Shown piece after piece: positions 1 to 5,001 of a DNA stretch of 5,633 nt. The notes beneath the pieces were generated by a model. That model was not told where the DNA came from and did not search any database. It worked only from the letters and a program-made list of their open reading frames with translations. Positions within the stretch are counted from its first letter, which is position 1. Every line of letters begins with the position of its first letter. Source of the stretch: Chloroflexi bacterium RBG_19FT_COMBO_55_16 (lineage in GTDB: Bacteria > Chloroflexota > Anaerolineae > Anaerolineales > UBA4823); assembly GCA_001795335.1 (NCBI GenBank), contig MGOK01000089.1, forward strand, positions 5,822 to 11,454, given 5' to 3'. A program made the translations under genes and the position numbers.

Positions 1-220
1 GGCAGGTCATCGGGCAAGTCATGCCAGTGTGGTGCAACACGCACACGCCGCACATGCGGCAATCGAACAGCGCGCCCTTGCTGATCCGCTCCAGGCTAAT
101 TAAGGCGCGCTCAGCCCAACTGTCTGGCAGCAACCAGCGCTTGAAAGGCCGGATCGACTCGTAAACAGCCTGGTAAGCCAGCTCGAGAAGATGTGGGGAA
201 TCTTGTATCCAACGGAACAT
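1..220 (-). CDS. MetV-like protein: methylenetetrahydrofolate reductase C-terminal (MTHFR_C) domain, 5' part only
   Basis: The N-terminal 73 residues of a protein that runs off the left edge. It starts MFRWIQDSPHLLELAYQ. At about residues 56-73 it carries a dense cysteine motif, DCRMCGVC then LHHTGMTCPMTC, which is the hallmark of the MTHFR_C family (PF12225). That family is found fused to, or encoded next to, the flavin-dependent methylenetetrahydrofolate reductase; in acetogens the stand-alone form is MetV, an iron-sulfur partner of MetF. The cysteines probably bind an Fe-S cluster or zinc, which is inferred from the family. The ATG at 220-218 is preceded by GAGGA at 229-225 with 4 nt spacing, a good Shine-Dalgarno. 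It is the last gene visible in the cluster, separated from the PF13769-like gene by 50 nt that hold an inverted repeat. Its role would be supplying or consuming methyl-tetrahydrofolate; a metF gene just beyond the edge is a reasonable expectation but is not seen. Confidence 0.85.
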   Translation of the reverse strand, partial: MFRWIQDSPHLLELAYQAVYESIRPFKRWLLPDSWAERALISLERISKGALFDCRMCGVCVLHHTGMTCPMTC

Positions 221-230
221 ATTTTCCTCA

Positions 231-270
231 CCCCTTCCCCTCTCCTGACAAGGAGGCGTCAGGAGAGGGG
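231..270. repeat. Perfect 13-bp inverted repeat (hairpin), possible dispersed CCCCTCTCC-type element
   Basis: Arms 237-249 (CCCCTCTCCTGAC) and 258-270 (GTCAGGAGAGGGG) are perfectly complementary with an 8-nt loop at 250-257. One arm abuts the TAG stop (273-271) of the PF13769-like gene. The other side runs into a C-rich tail (231-236, CCCCTT) and then the ribosome-binding site of the MetV-like gene. On the transcribed strand no U-tract follows the stem; the sequence continues AAGGGGTGAGG. It is therefore not a standard intrinsic terminator. The CTCACCCC...CCCCTCTCC wording is like small dispersed hairpin repeats in Chloroflexota and other genomes (recalled, not searched). It may stabilise the mRNA 3' end or modulate expression of the last gene. 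Confidence 0.75.
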
Positions 271-570
271 CTACGCATAGCCCTTATTTTCAATAAGTGA
301 CTCCAATCTCTCGGGTGGGTACGCGGCCTCGATTTCAGCGACCTGGGTATCGGCGAAAAGATTGGGATCGCCCTCCTCCGACTGCCATTCCGTCGATCGC
401 CATTCTTCCAGGTAATCATCGCTGCCGGTGGTGCGGGCGCGCATGGCGGCCTCATCGATCGCTTCTTGAAAGCGTGGAGAGAGCGAGCGAGCCAGGCGTT
501 CTTTGCCGCTGCGCACTTTTACCTGAGCCGGGATGTCGCGCCAGTAAAGGATCTGGTAGGTGAAGTTCAT
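271..570 (-). CDS. Small protein of the PF13769 ('virulence factor') type, function unknown
   Basis: A 99-residue soluble protein with no signal peptide or membrane segment. The opening, YQILYWRDIPAQVKV at residues 5-19, followed by SPRFQEAIDEAAM (31-43) and a Trp- and acid-rich stretch (DDYLEEWRSTEWQ, 51-63), matches my memory of PF13769. That domain carries the uninformative name 'virulence factor' because it occurs in a staphylococcal protein; nothing here suggests virulence. The ATG at 570-568 overlaps the TGA of the DUF1638 gene by 4 nt (ATGA), with AAGGAG at 587-582 about 11 nt upstream. A longer in-frame reading from 660 exists but runs inside the DUF1638 gene and lacks family resemblance, so the 570 start is preferred. 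Translational coupling with DUF1638, and placement between homocysteine methyltransferase and MetV-like genes, suggest an accessory role in corrinoid or folate methyl transfer. That role is inference; no catalytic residues are recognisable. Confidence 0.75.
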   Translation of the reverse strand: MNFTYQILYWRDIPAQVKVRSGKERLARSLSPRFQEAIDEAAMRARTTGSDDYLEEWRSTEWQSEEGDPNLFADTQVAEIEAAYPPERLESLIENKGYA

Positions 571-1148
571 ACTTCGATGAGCTCCTTCAAGCGGGTCTCC
601 AATTTGCCATAACCAGCCTGCCGCACCTCGAGAGGTAAATTGAGGCTCTCGGCTGCCCATCTGGCGCGTGCCTGAAGGGCTGGATCGTCGCGCTGGGCGA
701 GGTAGACCACGCGGGTGTAATTCTTAAAATACTGATCACGCAATTCGGGGTGGCTATCCAATCCGAGACCTTCCAGAACAAGATGATCGAAGGACTGCAC
801 CAGGTAATCGGTGAGGAAAAAAGTACCCGGGGCTTCAGCCATCAGGCTCTCGAACGTGCCGTCAGCGTACATCTCGTAGCAATGCGGCCCGGACACACGC
901 TGGATACCCTCCTTTTCCAGGAGCCTGTCGAGCATACCACCGGTACCGCAGTCGCCGTACACGACGAACACCCGCTGATAGTCTTGCCGGGCCTGGCGAA
1001 TGCGTTGGAGGATGGCAGCAGGGATGCGTTCCGGCGCGTTATGCAGTAAAGCAGGGACGCCCAGCACGTCAACCTCCCAGGCATGCTTTTCCTTTAGCGC
1101 CAAGACTTCACGCGCCAGCGCCCCACAGACAATCAAAGCGGTTTTCAC
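567..1148 (-). CDS. DUF1638 (PF07796) family protein, function unknown, linked to corrinoid methyl transfer
   Basis: A 193-residue cytosolic protein, full length for the family and with all the blocks I recognise. These are LIVCGALAREV (5-15), GVPALLHNAPERI (30-42), VVYGDCGTGGMLD (62-74), GPHCYEMYADG (87-97), FFLTDYLVQSFD (110-121), LGLDSHPELRDQYFKNY (128-144), VVYLAQ (147-152) and GYGKLE (179-184). Cys8, Cys67, His89 and Cys90 fall in the most conserved blocks and could bind a metal or a thiol substrate; that is inference, as the biochemical role is not known to me. I chose the GTG start at 1148-1146: it overlaps the TGA of the homocysteine methyltransferase gene by 4 nt (GTGA), has GAGG at 1160-1157 with 8 nt spacing, and places the conserved N-terminal block correctly. 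A longer reading to 1415 runs out of frame within the upstream gene and is a shadow. The stop overlaps the next ATG (ATGA), so three consecutive genes are translationally coupled. Confidence 0.88.
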   Translation of the reverse strand: MKTALIVCGALAREVLALKEKHAWEVDVLGVPALLHNAPERIPAAILQRIRQARQDYQRVFVVYGDCGTGGMLDRLLEKEGIQRVSGPHCYEMYADGTFESLMAEAPGTFFLTDYLVQSFDHLVLEGLGLDSHPELRDQYFKNYTRVVYLAQRDDPALQARARWAAESLNLPLEVRQAGYGKLETRLKELIEV

Positions 1149-2044
1149 GCGGGCTGCCTCATGGGTTGCAAAGCATCGGCAATCGCCTGAATATGGGCGG
1201 GTGTGCTGCCGCAACATGCCCCGATGATGCGCGCCCCAGCTGCATAGGCTTTGACAGCGTACTCTGCCATGTCCGCTGGTGTGGCGCGGTAAACAGGCTT
1301 TCCACCTACTAACTGCGGTATACCGGCATTGGCCTTGGCGACGAGCGGCGCGTCTGGGGCTGTGGCATGCATTTTTTCGATCACGGTGATGATCTCTTCG
1401 GGGCCATTGCCGCAATTACCCCCCATGGCGGTAGCTCCAAAGGAGGCCAATGTCCTGACGGCTTTTTCGGGAGTGACGCCCATCATGGTACGCCCGTGCG
1501 TGTCGAAAGTCATGGTCGTGACGAGTGGGATGTCCTTGGAAACCTGGCGAACGCCCTCCACGGCGGCGCGCACTTCTTCCAGGTCTGACATGGTTTCGAT
1601 CCAGATCAAGTCGACGCCGCCGCTAATCAACCCAGCTGCTTGCTCAGCGAAAGCATCCATCGCCTCCGCGAAGGAAAGCTCTCCATACGGAAGCAGGACC
1701 TGACCCGAAGGGCCGATATCCCCGGCGACCAGAGCTTGTTTACCGCTGGCGGCGACTGCGCCGCGCAGGAGTTCCGCGGCAGCGCGATTGAGTTCCGCCA
1801 CGCGACTCTCCAGGCCATGCAAGGCGAGGCGATAACGGGTCCCGCCAAAGGTGTTGGTGAGCACGACCTGGGCTCCAGCGTCCAGATAGGCGCGATGGAC
1901 AGCTGCCACCTTCTCAGGGGCTTCCACATTCCACAGCTCTGGGGCGCCGCCTTGACCCAATCCGGCGGCGAAGAGCATGGTGCCCATGGCGCCATCGATG
2001 AGAAGATGCCCTGTTTCGTTGAGGAGAGACTGGATGGTGTTCAT
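1145..2044 (-). CDS. Homocysteine S-methyltransferase (MetH N-terminal/BHMT-type domain, stand-alone)
   Basis: A 299-residue TIM-barrel enzyme expected to activate homocysteine on zinc and methylate it to methionine. The N-terminal LLIDGAMGTML (14-24) is the family signature. Others are the VLTNTFGG strand (61-68), AGDIGPSG (107-114), WIETMSDLEE (148-157) and VTTMTFD (175-181). The three zinc-ligand cysteines are present: Cys211 in GGNCGNGPEE and Cys277-Cys278 in IGACCGSTPAHI. Length matches a single-domain protein, so the pterin, cobalamin and activation domains of full MetH are absent. A cobalamin carrier is supplied by the gene one base upstream, whose TAA is followed by T and then this ATG. 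That pairing resembles the split methionine synthases described in Rhodobacterales, or a corrinoid route from a methylated amine to homocysteine. The methyl donor cannot be decided from sequence alone; direct use of betaine or S-methylmethionine (BHMT/MmuM activity) is possible but the adjacent carrier argues for methyl-corrinoid. The Shine-Dalgarno is weak, which fits coupled translation. Confidence 0.9.
   Translation of the reverse strand: MNTIQSLLNETGHLLIDGAMGTMLFAAGLGQGGAPELWNVEAPEKVAAVHRAYLDAGAQVVLTNTFGGTRYRLALHGLESRVAELNRAAAELLRGAVAASGKQALVAGDIGPSGQVLLPYGELSFAEAMDAFAEQAAGLISGGVDLIWIETMSDLEEVRAAVEGVRQVSKDIPLVTTMTFDTHGRTMMGVTPEKAVRTLASFGATAMGGNCGNGPEEIITVIEKMHATAPDAPLVAKANAGIPQLVGGKPVYRATPADMAEYAVKAYAAGARIIGACCGSTPAHIQAIADALQPMRQPA
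1157..1160 (-). promoter_or_regulatory. Shine-Dalgarno GAGG for the GTG-started DUF1638 gene
   Basis: On the transcribed strand GAGG lies 8 nt before the GTG at 1148, inside the last codons of the homocysteine methyltransferase gene. It supports the GTG start over any longer reading and indicates reinitiation or coupled translation at the GTGA overlap. Confidence 0.65.
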
Positions 2045-2045
2045 A

Positions 2046-2735
2046 TTAAACCAGCTCGCCGCGTTTGATCGCCAGGAGTTTCTTAGCGGTCTCTACTGCA
2101 ATGGCGGCATCCCGGCAGTAGGCGTCGGCGCCGATCTCCTCGGCGAAGGCCTCGTTGAGGGGCGCGCCGCCGACTAACACGATGATCTGATCCCTCAAAC
2201 CTTGCTGCTTAAGAGCCTCAATAACCACGCCCATATAGGGCATAGTGGTGGTGAGCAGTGCGCTCATGCCGAGGATCTCAGGCTTATGCTCGCGGATCGC
2301 GGCGAGGAATTTATCGGCATCGGTGTTAATGCCCAGGTTGACGACGTTAAATCCGGCGCCTTCCATCATCATCCCGACCAGGTTCTTGCCGATGTCGTGG
2401 ATGTCGCCCTTGACGGTGCCGATGACCATGGTGCCCACCTGGGGCGCTCCGGTCTCTACCAGGAGGGGACGCAGGATTTCCATACCGGCTTTCATCGCCT
2501 TGGCAGACATCAGCACCTCGGGCACAAAAAGGATGCCATCCCGAAAGTCAGCGCCGACGATATCCATCCCGGCGACCAGGCCCCTGGTGAGCACCTCATA
2601 GGGGGTCAGGCCGCGGTTAAGCAACTCTTTCACGCTTTCGACCACCTCAACCGCCAAGCCATCGTAGAGATCGTCCTGGATCAGCTCCAGCAGTTCTGAG
2701 GTTTCCAGTTGGGTTTTATCGATTTCGTCACTCAT
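2046..2735 (-). CDS. Corrinoid (cobalamin-binding) methyl-carrier protein, MttC/MtgC-like
   Basis: About 229 residues with the classic two-part layout. An N-terminal helical cap (roughly 10-90; RGLTPYEVLTRGLVAGMDIVG and FVPEVLMSAKAM are typical) is followed by a Rossmann-like B12 domain. The cobalt-ligand motif is GDIHDIGKNLVGMM, with the His at residue 113 from the ATG at 2735 as the base-off/His-on lower ligand. SALLTTTM (158-165) and VLVGGAPLNEAFAEEIGAD (186-204) complete the B12 signature. The protein shuttles the methyl group between a substrate methyltransferase and an acceptor methyltransferase. I prefer ATG 2735: GGAG at 2750-2747 lies 11 nt upstream, whereas the TTG at 2744 (adding MNK) would sit only 2 nt from it. 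The downstream homocysteine methyltransferase starts one base after the stop. The MttB-type and RACo genes upstream are its probable donor enzyme and reactivator. It is intact with no missing motif. Confidence 0.93.
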   Translation of the reverse strand: MSDEIDKTQLETSELLELIQDDLYDGLAVEVVESVKELLNRGLTPYEVLTRGLVAGMDIVGADFRDGILFVPEVLMSAKAMKAGMEILRPLLVETGAPQVGTMVIGTVKGDIHDIGKNLVGMMMEGAGFNVVNLGINTDADKFLAAIREHKPEILGMSALLTTTMPYMGVVIEALKQQGLRDQIIVLVGGAPLNEAFAEEIGADAYCRDAAIAVETAKKLLAIKRGELV

Positions 2736-2746
2736 CTTGTTCAATG

Positions 2747-2750
2747 CTCC
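2747..2750 (-). promoter_or_regulatory. Shine-Dalgarno GGAG deciding the corrinoid-protein start
   Basis: GGAG on the transcribed strand is 11 nt from the ATG at 2735 and 2 nt from the TTG at 2744. The spacing favours the ATG. The same bases lie inside a three-codon reading (ATG at 2752, stop TGA at 2743-2741), which is probably chance. Confidence 0.5.
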
Positions 2751-2781
2751 ATGATTAGTTTTGAGTATTTCTGTTCCGGCT

Positions 2782-2822
2782 GAAGCCTCGATTCCAGGAG
2801 GGCGGGACGAAGCTTCGATTCC
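2782..2822. repeat. 14-nt direct repeat with hairpin potential in the RACo-corrinoid gene spacer
   Basis: GAAGCCTCGATTCC at 2782-2795 recurs as GAAGCTTCGATTCC at 2809-2822, one mismatch, 27 nt apart. The second copy lies in the palindrome CGAAGCTTCG (2808-2817). Because the unit is nearly self-complementary, the transcript can also pair the two copies (GAAGCTTCG with CGAGGCTTC, one G-U pair) around a roughly 17-nt loop. No U-run follows, so it is not a canonical terminator. The rest of the 2736-2840 spacer holds the ribosome-binding site for the corrinoid gene and no promoter I can defend. Confidence 0.5.
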
Positions 2823-2840
2823 GGGCGTGTGGGAAGACGA

Positions 2841-4895
2841 TTAAGTCAATCGCTGTAATTTCTCGCGAATCCGGTTGCGGTGCTTGTTTTTTCTTTCTCC
2901 GGAAATATCTGGCAGGATGCCTTCCAGGGTAGGGAAAGGGTCGCTGGCATGTGGTAGACCCAGGGCCGCCACGAACTCGTCCTGGAAGGAGGCAGAGAGA
3001 GGGGTTGAGACATGCACAGCCCAGCGCGCCAGTTCAGCGGCCTTGATGCGTAGCTTCCGGTTGAGCAGGGCAAAGCGGGCACCATCGCCGGCGGCATTGC
3101 CTACGGCGACGACTCTGTCCAGAGGACAGTCCGGGATCAAGCCGAGCACCAAAGCGTGGAGCGGGCTGATGAAGCTGCCGAAGGCGCCAGCCAGGACCAC
3201 CCGGTTCACCCGATCTACTCCCCGTTCGGCCATTAACAATTTCGCCCCGGCGTACAGGGCAGCCTTGGCCAGCTGGATGGCACGCACGTCGTTTTGGGTG
3301 ATGACAATCTGGGAGCCGGTTGCCGAAAGCGCTGCATCGACCAGCACATACTCGCCCGTCCGGCCCCGATAGCGCAGGCGGGGAGATCCTCTGGGCGACG
3401 AGCGTTCAGCAGCAGCCTTCTCGAACAAGCCACTCGAATTGATGACCCCGGACAGGAACAGCTCAGCGATAGCCTCGATGATGCCGCTACCGCAGATTCC
3501 GGTGGCTTTGGCTTCAGGCGGGAGGGAAGCCGGTGCATCTGGTTCGATCCAGCCATCATAGCCGATTACGCGGAAACGTGGTTCCAGGGTCATGGGGTCG
3601 ATGCGCACGCGTTCGATTGCACCGGGAGCGGCGCGCTGGCCGTGGGTGATCTGGGCACCCTCGAAGGCTGGTCCGGTGGGGCTGGAGGCTACCAGCACCT
3701 GCTGGCGGTCGCCGAGCACGATCTCGGCGTTGGTGCCGACATCTACGATCAGCATAATCTCGTCTTGATCATCAGGCCGCTCGGCGAGCTGCACAGCGAC
3801 ATTATCTGCTCCGACGTGGCCGGCGATGAGCGGCAAGGTGTGCAGCTGGGCGGCAGGATGCAAGTCCAGGCCGAGGTCACGCGCTTTGAGATCGAGCGGG
3901 GAATCGATGGCCAGGGCAAAGGGGGCGCCGCCCAGTTCCTTGGGATGAATCCCCAACAAGATATGGTGCATGATTGTGTTGCCGACTACCACCACATCCA
4001 GGATGTCGCTTGAAGTTAAGCCTACCGCACTAGCAGCTTTTTCCGCCAGTTCGTTCAAGGTGCGGATAATAGCCCGGTTCAAGCGCGCCATCCCCTGAGG
4101 TTCGGTGATGGCGTAGCTGACCCGGCTCATCAGGTCTTCGCCATAGCGCACCTGTGGGTTCATAGCGGCCTGGGTGGCAAGCACAACCCCGGTGCGCAGA
4201 TCGCACAGATGGGCGACGACCGTGGTCGAGCCGACATCCACCGCCAGGCCGTAAACGCCTTCCTGGTAGCCCGATTGGATCCGTAGGACCTCTCGATCCT
4301 GCCAGAGGGTCACTGTCACGGCATGGTTTCCTGCTTGAAGGGCGGGCTGCAGATTTGGGAGAGCTTTGCTGTCGATGCTCAACCCGCTGAGATGCCATTG
4401 AGTCTCAAGGGCTGTGACCAACCGCTCCCAATCCCCGGTCGAGTCGCCCAGCGTGGCAGGTTGCACTTTAACGTACACCTGGCGAACTGCCGGATCGATC
4501 TCGATTACCCGGTCCGAGGCAGCCTTGGCGATGATCTGTTTGCGAGCCTGGCTCTCCTCGGGGACCAAGATCAACAGGTCGCCGAGCACCTCGGCGGCGC
4601 AGGCCAGGCGACGACCGTCCAGCGGATGTTCCTGGCTGTAGGCGATCTCAGCGGCTGTGGGAGGGGACAGATGGTCAGTAGTTGAGGTGATCTTGTGTTT
4701 TGGGAAATGGCCTTCTTCCACGATGACCTGGCATTTACCACATGTCTGGCGACCGCCGCAGATCGACTCCAGTTCGACGCCCAGCTGGCGGGCGGCTGTC
4801 AGTAAGTCCGTGCCGCGCGGAACTTTGCCCCGTCTGCCGGAGGGCATGAGGGCGAGCTGGCAAGTGTCGTTCTGAGGAGGGGTGTGGTTTGGCAT
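2841..4895 (-). CDS. RACo-type reductive activator of corrinoid protein (2Fe-2S ferredoxin + ASKHA ATPase, DUF4445 family)
   Basis: A 684-residue soluble protein that uses ATP and a low-potential electron to return accidentally oxidised Co(II) corrinoid to active Co(I). The N-terminal ferredoxin domain (about 10-115) has four cluster cysteines: Cys46, Cys52 and Cys55 in ICGGRQTCGKC, and Cys99 in RLACAAEV. A linker follows (about 120-210). The ASKHA region then shows the phosphate loop LAVDVGSTTVVAHL (217-230), the NTIMHHILLG segment (306-315), the second glycine loop IVDVGTNAEIVLG (383-395), ICGSGIIEAIAE (468-479), ITQNDVRAIQLAKAALYAG (532-550), VVLAGAFG (566-573) and VGNAAGDGA (598-606). The order fits RACo (acetogens) more than the archaeal RamA, which uses 4Fe-4S clusters. 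It is slightly longer than typical, partly from a Lys/Arg-rich C-terminus (667-684). The ATG at 4895 starts directly at the edge of the period-7 repeat and has no Shine-Dalgarno; Met17 (codon at 4847-4845) has none either, so the start is less certain than the family call. Confidence 0.92.
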   Translation of the reverse strand: MPNHTPPQNDTCQLALMPSGRRGKVPRGTDLLTAARQLGVELESICGGRQTCGKCQVIVEEGHFPKHKITSTTDHLSPPTAAEIAYSQEHPLDGRRLACAAEVLGDLLILVPEESQARKQIIAKAASDRVIEIDPAVRQVYVKVQPATLGDSTGDWERLVTALETQWHLSGLSIDSKALPNLQPALQAGNHAVTVTLWQDREVLRIQSGYQEGVYGLAVDVGSTTVVAHLCDLRTGVVLATQAAMNPQVRYGEDLMSRVSYAITEPQGMARLNRAIIRTLNELAEKAASAVGLTSSDILDVVVVGNTIMHHILLGIHPKELGGAPFALAIDSPLDLKARDLGLDLHPAAQLHTLPLIAGHVGADNVAVQLAERPDDQDEIMLIVDVGTNAEIVLGDRQQVLVASSPTGPAFEGAQITHGQRAAPGAIERVRIDPMTLEPRFRVIGYDGWIEPDAPASLPPEAKATGICGSGIIEAIAELFLSGVINSSGLFEKAAAERSSPRGSPRLRYRGRTGEYVLVDAALSATGSQIVITQNDVRAIQLAKAALYAGAKLLMAERGVDRVNRVVLAGAFGSFISPLHALVLGLIPDCPLDRVVAVGNAAGDGARFALLNRKLRIKAAELARWAVHVSTPLSASFQDEFVAALGLPHASDPFPTLEGILPDISGERKNKHRNRIREKLQRLT

Positions 4896-4899
4896 AGCG

Positions 4900-4999
4900 A
4901 CGAAGGACGATGGACGGAAGAAAGTAGTCAGTATTCAGTAAGCAGTGGTCAGTAGTCGGTAGATGAAAGACGGATGACGAAAGACGAAGGATGAGGAGA
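4900..4999. repeat. Degenerate 7-nt tandem repeat filling the MttB-RACo spacer
   Basis: The 106-nt gap between the two genes is built from heptads. From 4923 to 4999 eleven units follow without a break. The first five (4923-4957) are AGTAGTC, AGTATTC, AGTAAGC, AGTGGTC and AGTAGTC. A transitional GGTAGAT follows, then a second style: GAAAGAC, GGATGAC, GAAAGAC, GAAGGAT and GAGGAGA. Three more units (ACGAAGG, ACGATGG, ACGGAAG) occupy 4900-4920, offset by 2 nt. As transcribed the region is pyrimidine-rich. Seven is not a multiple of three and stops occur in the frames, so it is not coding. I see no convincing promoter or terminator in it. Such period-7 'AGTAGTC/GAAAGAC' spacers resemble intergenic repeats I recall from Chloroflexota genomes. 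Confidence 0.75.
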
Positions 5000-5001
5000 G
5001 A

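Noticed and set aside
237..270. Rho-independent terminator ending the operon
   Set aside because: The stem is strong, but no U-run follows on the transcribed strand, and the next gene's ribosome-binding site begins immediately.
571..660. N-terminal extension of the PF13769-like gene to an ATG at 660
   Set aside because: It lies within the DUF1638 coding region in another frame; the family opening YQILYWRDIPAQV fits the ATG at 570.
1149..1415. N-terminal extension of the DUF1638 reading frame by about 89 codons
   Set aside because: It runs out of frame through the 3' end of the homocysteine methyltransferase gene, has Arg/His-rich composition, and the GTG at 1148 has a good Shine-Dalgarno and a standard 4-nt overlap.
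1640..2068. Plus-strand open reading frame of 142 codons opposite the homocysteine methyltransferase gene
   Set aside because: It is antisense to a gene with complete family motifs and its own product shows no recognisable domain; it is a shadow of GC-rich codon use.
2741..2752. Three-codon reading frame (ATG GAG CAT TGA) just before the corrinoid gene as a leader peptide
   Set aside because: Too short, no ribosome-binding site of its own, and it contains the Shine-Dalgarno of the next gene; probably chance.
2736..2840. Cobalamin riboswitch or internal promoter before the corrinoid-protein gene
   Set aside because: The spacer is too short for a cobalamin riboswitch and no B12-box-like sequence or convincing -35/-10 pair is visible.
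3294..4013. Plus-strand open reading frame of 239 codons opposite the RACo gene
   Set aside because: Long, but antisense to a continuous 684-residue ASKHA protein with all motifs intact; the product is low-complexity Gly/Asp/His-rich and matches nothing I know.
4896..5001. CRISPR array or iteron origin in the period-7 repeat
   Set aside because: Units are 7 nt, degenerate and without spacers; no cas or replication gene is near.
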